From Miltochrista miniata (lineage: Eukaryota; Arthropoda; Insecta; Lepidoptera; Erebidae): a DNA stretch of 64,000 bases. Position 1 is the stretch's first letter. Every line of letters begins with the position of its first letter. The stretch lies in assembly GCA_933228765.1 (NCBI GenBank), contig CAKOGA010000009.1:1054001-1118000 (forward strand), written 5' to 3'. The position numbers and the translations under genes were made by a program. The notes beneath the pieces were generated by a model. The model searched no databases, was not told the origin of the DNA, and saw only the letters and a program-made list of their open reading frames with translations. Below are positions 53,939-61,778 of the stretch, piece after piece.

Positions 53939-56900
53939 TCATGGAGGCCGATAGTCTTCAGCGAAGACACGTCGGCGGCGCCCAGGGCGCCGACTGCGGA
54001 ACTCGGGTGGGAGAGTTCTCTCCCGTACCCTGCCCGCCGCCTCCTTCGCGAGCATAACCTGCTCGCAGAAAGAGGCGGCGCAGTCCCACTTACTCCCGCT
54101 GGAGAGCATGGCTCGCACCATGGCCTCGAGCGAGAGAGTGTCCACGCCCAGACCCACTACGAGGACCTGTCGCTGTTGTGCCCACGCCGTGCACTCCACC
54201 AGCGTGTGGAGCGCTGTGTCATCGCTGCGGTCCTCGCAGTGCTGACACTCGGCCGTGGTTTCCCGGTGTTTTCGCCACAGATACCTACCGAAGCTACCGT
54301 GCCCGGCAAGCATCTGTGTCAACCGGTAGGAGAGAGCACCGTGTCTTCTCTCCAGCCACTCGTCCATGACCGGTCTGACGGCCGCGATTGTGGCGAATCC
54401 CCCCTTTGGTTGCTCAAGTCGCACCTTCCATGTCTCCACGGTTTCCTGGTGGAGCAGGGTCCGCTGGGCCTCGATTTCTCGAGACGCAGGCCTTTGGCCC
54501 CGCTCCAGTGCCTCCTTGCGCCATCTGAACAGTGACGCAAGGGCTCTCGCTTCCAGGTCCCATGGAGGGGTCCCGGCTAGGAGACATGCCGCCTCACCGG
54601 AGATCGTGCGGTATCCTCTTATCACCCTTACGGCCATCATTCTCTGCGGGCTCAGCAGTCTAGCCTCATTGCTGGCCGTCAGGGTCTCCGCCCATACGGG
54701 AGCCCCGTACAGAGCCATGCTTCGCACGATCCCCAGGTACAGCCTCCTGTAGGGAGCGTTGGGTCCCCTGATGTTGGGCATCAGCCGCGCGAGTGCGGCC
54801 GATGCTCCCCTCAGTTTTGGGACCAAACTTCGGAAGTGGTGTCCGAAGTTCCACCGGCCATCGAGTACGAGCCCCAGATACTTCATCGAGGGCTCAATGC
54901 CGATGCTGACGCCCCCTACCTGTAGGCTGGATCCCGCAGGTGGCCCCATCCGAGGTCCGTGGAAGCACAGAGCCTCGGATTTGTGAAGGGCGACCTCGAG
55001 ACCCAGCCGCCGAATCCGACCCACGACCTGAGCAACCCCTGCCGTGGCCTTAAGTGCTGCGGCACGGTGCGTTGCTCCCCGCGCCGTAACGAGGGTGTCG
55101 TCGGCGTAACACGTTACGCCGACCCCTCTGAGCAACGGACCACGCAGCACCCAGTCGTAACCGATGTTCCACAGGAGCGGCCCTAAAACCGATCCCTGTG
55201 GAACACCGCACGACACATCTCGCCGACCCGGCCCTAGCCAGCTCGGGTAAGTTATGGCTCTCTCGGAGAGATAAGCCCCGACAATTCGACGGAGGTAGGG
55301 AGGCACTCCATGATAGATGAGCGCCTCCCTGACGCAGCTCCAGGGCAAGGTGTTGAATGCGTTGGCGATGTCGAGAGACACCGCCACCACCACCTCACCC
55401 TGTGAGACTGCTTCCTCCGTCAGGCCTCTAATGCGCATGATCGCGTCCACGGTGGAGCGTCCCTGACGGAAGCCAAACTGGCTATCCGCCAGATCAGGCC
55501 CCACGCGTGTGAGGTGCCCGACGAGGCGTTGTGCAATAATGCGCTCAAAGAGCTTGCACACCTCGTCGAGCAACACGATCGGCCGGTACCCTGATGGGGA
55601 ATTTGCCGGCCGCCCCGCCTTTCGAATCAAGACCAGTTTCCCTGTCTTCCAGACCTTGGGAAACTGGCCTTTCTCGAGGCATGCGCTAAAGAGCCCAATT
55701 AGTCGAGGCCCAAGCTCTTCGAGAGCCAGGACCCACGCTCGGCCTGGAATGCCGTCGGGTCCAGGGGCGGTGTTTCTGCGGGATTTAAGCCGCAGTACAG
55801 CCGCCCCTAACTCACCCTCGGTGACTACGGGCACGTCGTTCTCACTGCCTTCCGCGTTGGGCGCCTGAGACGAAGCCATGCGCGGAGAAATGTGTTCCTC
55901 CGCTCTCGATGGGAACAAGGAGTCCAGGACCTCCTCCAGCCGCTCCGGCTGGAGACTCTGAGTCAGTGGGGGCGCCTTAGGGCGTAATTTGCCCCTTACC
56001 ATAAGGTACGGGCGCCCCCACGGGTTCCGCTCCAGAGTCTCCATCAGCTCATCGCGGCCCAGCTTTTTGGACCGCTTGATGGCCGTCTGGAGGGCCCTCT
56101 TGGCCTCCTTGTACCCATCGTAGAGCTCCGTCTCTCGGGCTGCCGCATCGTCTGGGCGGCGACGCCTCCGGCGGAACCTGGTGTACCGGCGGCGCGCGGA
56201 AACGCACTCCGCGCGCAACTGCGCGATTTCCGGCGTCCACCAGTACACCTGTTTCCTCGCCGGCCTGGGCCTAGCCCTGGGCATCGCCGCATCGCAGATG
56301 TGCGACATGGCTCTCCCGAACCACTCCACCTCGGTATCAACATCGGCAGGCCTGTCCGCTGATGGAATCCAGGCCTGCACGATGGCCGCCTCCAGGAGAG
56401 CCTCCCGATCAAGGCGATGAAGTGCCCAACGCGGTTCCGGGGGATTCGCAATTGCTGGCGGCAGGTTTGGTGGAGGGGAGACGTCGAACCGAATATATCG
56501 GTGATCTGACAACGTCTCCTCCTCCTCCACCACGCGCCATCCCTGGACACGGCGGGCGAGCTCAGGGGTCGCAAACGAGACGTCTATGACCGAGCTGAGC
56601 CCCCGCCGCGTCCAGGTTGCGACATTCCCCCGGTTCAGGATGACTAGGCCACGTGTTGTGACCCAGTCCTCCAGTTTCCTCCCCCTGTCTCTGGTTTCCC
56701 GGGAGCCCCAAGCCTGCGACCAGGCATTGAAGTCTCCCAGGACCAGGACAGGGCGAGGCCGGCATGCAGCGAGGACGACGTCCAGCTCAGGGAGCCATAG
56801 CTCGAACTGATGCTGGTCGAGGCTCGGCGAAATGTAAACCGCCACGACAGCCACACCCTCGTATTCCGCCGCGACACAACCCGGACCCCTAGCGATGACC

Positions 56901-57103
56901 GCCAGGCGCGAGTCGTCCGCGCCGGTCCCCCCAAAAATAGTCGCCATGCCGTCCAGATCCACCGGGCTTCCCGGGTGAACCCAATACGGCTCGGCGACGA
57001 CTGCGATGTTAATGGACCACTGCCTGATGCTCTGGTACAGAAGGTCCTGAGCACCAGTGCAGTGGTTCAGATTCACCTGCAGGATGCGGATATGGGTGTC
57101 CAT
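53939..57103 (-). CDS. R1-clade ORF2: endonuclease-reverse transcriptase, copy 6, intact (1054 aa)
   Basis: The best-preserved ORF2 here. EEP endonuclease: N11 in LQVNLNH, E38 in AEPYW, D124 and N126 in GDFNAW, D174 in SVIDVSF, and SDH at 199-201. Reverse transcriptase: GYRPIVLLDEVCKLFERI, QFGFRQGRSTVDA, SLDIANAFNTLPW, GVPQGSVLGPLLW and YADD at 666-669 (bases 55097-55108). A zinc knuckle C-x2-C-x9-H-x4-C lies at 953-971, followed by an 83-residue basic tail. This is the order of R1-clade proteins, which nick a specific site and prime reverse transcription from it. Start is the ATG of TAATG. Confidence 0.92.
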   Translation of the reverse strand: MDTHIRILQVNLNHCTGAQDLLYQSIRQWSINIAVVAEPYWVHPGSPVDLDGMATIFGGTGADDSRLAVIARGPGCVAAEYEGVAVVAVYISPSLDQHQFELWLPELDVVLAACRPRPVLVLGDFNAWSQAWGSRETRDRGRKLEDWVTTRGLVILNRGNVATWTRRGLSSVIDVSFATPELARRVQGWRVVEEEETLSDHRYIRFDVSPPPNLPPAIANPPEPRWALHRLDREALLEAAIVQAWIPSADRPADVDTEVEWFGRAMSHICDAAMPRARPRPARKQVYWWTPEIAQLRAECVSARRRYTRFRRRRRRPDDAAARETELYDGYKEAKRALQTAIKRSKKLGRDELMETLERNPWGRPYLMVRGKLRPKAPPLTQSLQPERLEEVLDSLFPSRAEEHISPRMASSQAPNAEGSENDVPVVTEGELGAAVLRLKSRRNTAPGPDGIPGRAWVLALEELGPRLIGLFSACLEKGQFPKVWKTGKLVLIRKAGRPANSPSGYRPIVLLDEVCKLFERIIAQRLVGHLTRVGPDLADSQFGFRQGRSTVDAIMRIRGLTEEAVSQGEVVVAVSLDIANAFNTLPWSCVREALIYHGVPPYLRRIVGAYLSERAITYPSWLGPGRRDVSCGVPQGSVLGPLLWNIGYDWVLRGPLLRGVGVTCYADDTLVTARGATHRAAALKATAGVAQVVGRIRRLGLEVALHKSEALCFHGPRMGPPAGSSLQVGGVSIGIEPSMKYLGLVLDGRWNFGHHFRSLVPKLRGASAALARLMPNIRGPNAPYRRLYLGIVRSMALYGAPVWAETLTASNEARLLSPQRMMAVRVIRGYRTISGEAACLLAGTPPWDLEARALASLFRWRKEALERGQRPASREIEAQRTLLHQETVETWKVRLEQPKGGFATIAAVRPVMDEWLERRHGALSYRLTQMLAGHGSFGRYLWRKHRETTAECQHCEDRSDDTALHTLVECTAWAQQRQVLVVGLGVDTLSLEAMVRAMLSSGSKWDCAASFCEQVMLAKEAAGRVRERTLPPEFRSRRPGRRRRVFAEDYRPP

Positions 57104-57860
57104 TAATGGACGTCCATTTCCGCACCCTGCCGCGGGCGTGCCACCTCACTCTCAGCCCCCCGTGCGGACGGACGGGGCCTCGGCCTTGAGGCAGCGCAGG
57201 ACTTGCTGCCCGCCCGGTGGTCGGCCTCCTTGCCCTCCGCCACGCATTTATAACACCGCGGCGGGGCGTCACAGGCAAGGGCCTTGTGACCGGGCTGACT
57301 ACAGCGGAAGCACCGGTCGCCTACGGTGACTTCCGCCGCACACTGCACCCCCACATGCCCCACGACCAGGCACCTATAGCACCTGGCTTCGCGGGCTGCA
57401 GGAGATGCACCTGCGCCCTCAAGAAGCCCCCAATAAGGAGGCTTCGTCCGTCCGCCACTTTCTGGGCCGCCGCGACGGGGCAGCTCACGACTGCCGACCC
57501 GTGACCGGTGGGGCCAAAGCGGATTTCGCCTGACCTCACCTGATCACGGGGACAGCCGCTCGCCTCCACGACGGCGGAGATGAGCTCGTCCGTCGTGGCC
57601 GCGTCATCCAGACCCGAAATGCGCAGCGCGGCGCATTTGTTGGGTCTGGACACGCGGACGTCGCCTGTATTCAGCGACTCCCGCAGCTTCGCCGCTAAGG
57701 CATCCGCTTTGGGGCCGCTGGTGGCGCCGGAGACCTCGAGGAGGCGCGCTCCGGTGCGCGTCACCTTGCACCGGAGCCCTCCCTCAATCTCGAGGGCCTT
57801 GAGGTCAACTGAGGCTTTCGCCTGCCTCAGTACCTCGGCGTACCCCACGCCCTTCGCCTT
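57103..57860 (-). pseudogene. R1-clade ORF1 C-terminal part, copy 6 (truncated, frameshifted)
   Basis: Covers the RNA-binding domain and zinc knuckles from AKGVGYAEVLRQ on. One G is missing at about 57390, which shifts the frame just before the first zinc knuckle (CYRC becomes unrelated), while the second and third knuckles remain readable to the stop at 57103. The first 85 percent of the Lys/Ala tract and all upstream parts are absent. Confidence 0.85.
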
Positions 57861-57957
57861 AGTAGTGGAATATTGGGCATTCTGTCCCACTTTAAGTTCG
57901 CATCGTCGCTATCGCTCCTTGCTCACGTGGGACAGATCGCCCAATATTCCACATTTT
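57861..57957. repeat. Inverted repeat at the right edge of the R1-clade array
   Basis: GTGGAATATTGGGC..CTGTCCCAC and its near-exact reverse complement GTGGGACAGATCGCCCAATATTCCAC form a 26-bp stem (two mismatches) around a centre of about 35 bp. It is joined directly to ORF1 of copy 6 and followed by AACCTAACCTAAC. It could be a small palindromic transposon. Confidence 0.55.
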
Positions 57958-58462
57958 AAAAATGTAACCTAACCTAACATAATTATAAAAAATAATTTAA
58001 AAAATAAAATTTGCTGAAGCTCCCTCCATGTTCATTACTTACCCGCTCAATCCCGCCGGTGGCGTGGTCACGCCGGCGTATCCATAGGCGGTGCCCACGC
58101 CTTCGGCGGGAACGGCGGCTGCACGCCGGACGTCACACAATATATCCTTATTTCTTTTACAGGAATCGTACTACATAAATACTTACTGTTTCATCATGCT
58201 GGATAACTGACGAAAATAACTACACTAAATCCGAGAACACCCCATGTGTAATGGATTTATGATATTTGGCCGAAAATTGGGATGAGGAAAATGAAGGAGT
58301 ACTCTCAGATTTTACCATGTAATTCAAAATAAAAAGCAGTTTTCTGACATAAATTATTTTATTTACAAAATATACACATCAACAATTCACTTTCACCAAA
58401 AAAATAATAATCTGTAGATATAAAATCTCCGAAAATAAAATAAAATATTACTGCCTATTTAT
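57958..58462. other. Non-coding DNA
   Basis: Begins with AACCTAACCTAAC (two TTAGG-type units on the other strand, too short to call telomeric). 58040-58125 is GC-rich, with GCCGGTGGCGTGG..GCCGGCGTATCC words. No gene was recognised. Confidence 0.45.
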
Positions 58463-59921
58463 TATGTGCGTTAGGACCACGGGTGTACAGCACGGAATCG
58501 AGCTGCTTCTCTACACAAAGATGGTACCTGCAGTGTACCTCAGTGTACCCTTAATGAAATCCGGTGTACTTCTTTTGATAAAAAAATATATGGTACAATT
58601 TGTACACCCGCCATTCTACAGTTAGGACTGCGGGTGTGCATTTTTCCCATCAGGAGATGCGTATTTTACATACGTTTTTTGTTGTAAATATGTGTACCTG
58701 CAGTGTACCTTAGTATACCATTAATGAAATTCAATTTACCTTCTCGGATAAAATATTATATAATTAAGTATGTACACCCGCCATTCTAAGTTTAGAACTG
58801 CGGGTGTACATTTTTTTTCTCGGCAAGCAGATGCATGTTTAACTTTTTTTTTGTTTTTCTTATGCGTACCTACTGTGTACCTGCATATAAAAATATTAAA
58901 TATAACTAACTAGCTGTTACCACGCGGCTTCGACCGCGTAAAAGTCGTTATCACGTAAAATCATAACCCTCGTTTTGCGCAGTCGGTTATAAAGTAGGAA
59001 ATGTCCTTCCCAGGGCCTCGAACTATCTCTGTACCAAATTTCATCTCAATCGATCCAGCTGTTTAGGCGTGAAAGCGTAACAGACAGACATACAGACAAT
59101 CTCTGGAAGTTTAGAATTCCATGCTCAGACCACTCTGTTGCTGATAAAATGCTTTAAGTATATTATATACCCGTCTGCGAAGAAGGAGGGTTAGGTTTTT
59201 CTAGCCTAATAATGTATGTACAGGTACCCCGTTGTCTCAACATTTATTACTCGTATTTTCAACATCACTACTAATATTATAAATGCGAAAGTTACTCTGT
59301 TTGTTTGTCTGTCTGTTACGCTTTCACGCCTAAACAGCTGGATCGATTGAGATGAAATTTGGTACAGAGATAGTTCGAGGCCTTGGAAAGGACATAGGCT
59401 ACTTTTTAACGGACTGCGCAAAAGGAGGGTTATGACTTTTACGCGGTCGAAGCCGCGGGGAACAGCTAGTTAGTTATATTTAATATTTTTATATGCAGGT
59501 ACACAGTAGGTACGCATAAAAAAAACAAAAAAAAAGTTAAATATGCATCTGCTTGCCGAGAAAAAAAATGTACACCCGCAGTTCTAAACTTAGAATGGCG
59601 GGTGTACATACTTAATTATATAATATTTTATCCGAGAAGGTAAATTGAATTTCATTAATGGTATACTAAGGTGCACTGCAGGTACACATATTTACAACAA
59701 AAAACATATATAAAATACGCATCTCCTGATGGGAAAAATGCACACCCGCAGTCCTAACTGTAGAATGGCGGGTGTACAAATTGTACCATATATTTTTTTA
59801 TCAAAAGAAGTACACCGGATTTCATTAAGGGTACACTGAGGTACACTGCAGGTACCATCTTTGTGTAGAGGAGCAGCTCGATTCCGTGCTGTACACCCGT
59901 GGTCCTAACGCACATTATTTA
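58463..59921. mobile_element. Long inverted-repeat element, arms of about 640 bp
   Basis: 58463-59100 and the reverse complement of 59285-59921 align along their whole length, from TATGTGCGTTAGGACCACGG at the outer end to AGGCGTGAAAGCGTAACAGA at the inner end, around a spacer of about 185 bp. Each arm contains two and a half tandem units of about 170 bp (GTACCTGCAGTGTACC at 58524, 58694, partly 58864). Each unit holds its own small palindrome, ACACCCGCCATTCTA..GCGGGTGT. The inner 180 bp of each arm resembles an interspersed repeat widespread in Lepidoptera. No coding frame. Confidence 0.75.
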
Positions 59922-60699
59922 TTTGTTTATTTTGGGGATATGGAGGCTATGTAATCTTAAATTATTAAAAACCCCCCCCCCCCCCCCCCCATTTTTATTA
60001 TTGATTTTCACATAAATTATTCATATGTTAAATGTTAAATGGTATTTTGACAAAAGATTATAGTTTCTATTGAGAAAATCTCAACAAATATCGGTTAAAT
60101 ACGAGCACTGCACAGCAAAACAACAACAAAAAATAACGGTGACCTTCGCGTGTTATTTTATCAAATTTTACAAGTTTAACTTCGAATTACACTGAAAATA
60201 TTTATCACAGCTGTTAAACAACATCACAGGATACTTTTAAATGCAAAACAACAATATTTGAAACAGAATAAACGAAAATATTTAAAAATTAATCGTAATT
60301 TCTATGAACGGCGCCAAACAAACAATAAATAATGACAGCGATCAAATCGTGATTTCGACTTTTTTTTTCATTACATTCACTCGGCAAGCTATCTCATTCA
60401 GTACCATAACCAATTCTACACATTAATTTATACAGAAAGACTTAGACCCGCGACCATACAGCCATAGATATCGAAAAATGTGCGAGGAGAACCAAACGAA
60501 AAAAGTTGGCCGCCATGGTTGCCAAAGCAATCGACTGTTCGGGAGATTGGCAACTCGGGTTTCATGCGGCATTCAACGGTTACCATTTATAACCCACAAC
60601 GTTTTCTGTATCCAGTTGGGTTCGACTACTTGTAGTTATAAATATTTATGTTATAAATTCATCTTTTCATTATGAGTCCATCAGTATTGCATAGCAAAC
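59922..60699. other. Non-coding DNA with a poly-C run, upstream of the virus-like genes
   Basis: A run of about 20 C lies at 59971-59990. The rest is AT-rich. TATAAATATTTATGTTATAAATTC at about 60635 could act as a promoter for the ATPase gene. An open frame at 60478-60675 has no recognised similarity. Confidence 0.45.
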
Positions 60700-61377
60700 A
60701 TGAAATTCGTTAAACAAAGACAATCGTTACAGGTCAATACAATCTGTGACGATTTGACAAAAAACAAATTACGTCATGGAGAATTATTACCGAATACTGT
60801 ACGTTGCATCATTTGTGGACCATCAAATTGTGGAAAAACTAATTTATTAATTGGTCTTCTATTGCATGAAAATGGCTTGACATTTAAAAATGTTTATGTA
60901 TATTCTAAAACTCTACATCAACCAAAGTACATCTTTTTAGAAAAGGTTTTACAACGAGTACCAGGTATCACTCTTCATAAATATCAGACAAATGATGACG
61001 TTTTAAAAGTTTCAGATGCAAAACCAAATTCTGTGATTATTTTTGATGATGTGGCATGTGAAAATCAAAGTAATATGCGTGATTATTTTGCCATGGGAAG
61101 ACATAAATTGATTGATAGTTTTTATTTAAATCAAACTTATACCAAAATACCTAAACAACTTGTAAGAGATAATGCTAACCTAATTGTGCTTTTTAAGCAA
61201 GATGAAGTTAATTTGAAACATGTTAACACCGATATGACATGGTTGAAATTTCGAGAAATGTGTTCCTTAATATGGAAAGAACCTTTTTATTATGTGGTAA
61301 TTAATAAAGATTGTTCTAAAAACAATGGTTGCTATAGAAAAACGTTTGACACATTTGTATTATTGGCTGAAATTTGA
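60700..61377 (+). CDS. Packaging-type ATPase of a Polinton/adintovirus-like element (225 aa)
   Basis: P-loop ATPase with Walker A GPSNCGKTNLL at residues 45-55 and Walker B VIIFDDVAC near 104-112, then NQTYTKIPKQLVRDNAN, a sensor-like region. The size and motif layout match the A32-like/FtsK-HerA family of DNA-packaging ATPases carried by Polintons, adintoviruses and related DNA elements integrated in animal genomes. The protein is presumed to pump DNA into a capsid. The frame is intact from ATG to TGA. It is AT-rich like the flanking DNA. The next ORF begins 75 bases downstream on the same strand, suggesting one cassette. No capsid, protease, integrase or polymerase B gene lies in the window. 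The exact lineage is uncertain. Confidence 0.7.
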   Translation: MKFVKQRQSLQVNTICDDLTKNKLRHGELLPNTVRCIICGPSNCGKTNLLIGLLLHENGLTFKNVYVYSKTLHQPKYIFLEKVLQRVPGITLHKYQTNDDVLKVSDAKPNSVIIFDDVACENQSNMRDYFAMGRHKLIDSFYLNQTYTKIPKQLVRDNANLIVLFKQDEVNLKHVNTDMTWLKFREMCSLIWKEPFYYVVINKDCSKNNGCYRKTFDTFVLLAEI

Positions 61378-61452
61378 ATATTTAAGTAGACTGCAGTCTG
61401 TTTATTGTTATTCTTTAATTGATTCTTATTCGATTACCACCAATTTTACATA

Positions 61453-61778
61453 ATGGATAAATCATTGAAAAAACAAATTGTTGATGCGACACAAGCTGTC
61501 AAGAAAAAAATACGTAAAATGAAGGATTTTGAAGATAATAATAAGCATGCTCTTGATACAGTTTTTAAACCTGTCACAAAATCTCTCAATTTAATAGCCA
61601 ACACTAATAACCACTTAGCTCTAACAAAAAAGGAGGAAAAAGTAGAACCCAAAGAACCGCAAGACCAAGATATGAAAGAAACAGATGATAGCAGTATTGC
61701 TAGTAACGAATCGGAACCCGCATCGGACTCTTCATTTCAGTCATTAGTCGGTACTAATCCAGATGCATCATCTTGGTC
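61453..61778 (+). pseudogene. Second virus-like ORF, cut by a CR1-like insertion
   Basis: About 108 codons of Lys- and Glu-rich protein beginning MDKSLKKQIVDATQAVKKKI. It has a helical N-terminal half and an acidic Ser-rich second half. I recognise it only as the type of ORF that accompanies such ATPases in insect elements; its function is unknown to me. From about 61779 the reading enters a (TTA)n run that belongs to the tail of the minus-strand retrotransposon, adding eight Leu and a few foreign residues before a stop at 61830. The native C-terminus is lost. Confidence 0.5.

Larger units (their letters stand above)
53602..57860 (-). mobile_element. R1-clade element, copy 6 (5'-truncated in ORF1)
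   Basis: Poly-A tail (53602-53616, then GTTT) at the standard target site, 3' UTR, complete ORF2 and the C-terminal part of ORF1. The element stops at 57860 inside ORF1, next to a hairpin, and no satellite follows, so the right-hand target duplication is missing. Its ORF1 part is more diverged from the others than its ORF2 is. Confidence 0.85.

Noticed and set aside
57950..57985. Telomeric (TTAGG)n target for the R1-clade element
   Set aside because: Only two AACCT units are present, and the repeated junctions lie at GAGAAACGCTCCC in the 723-bp repeat, not in telomeric sequence.
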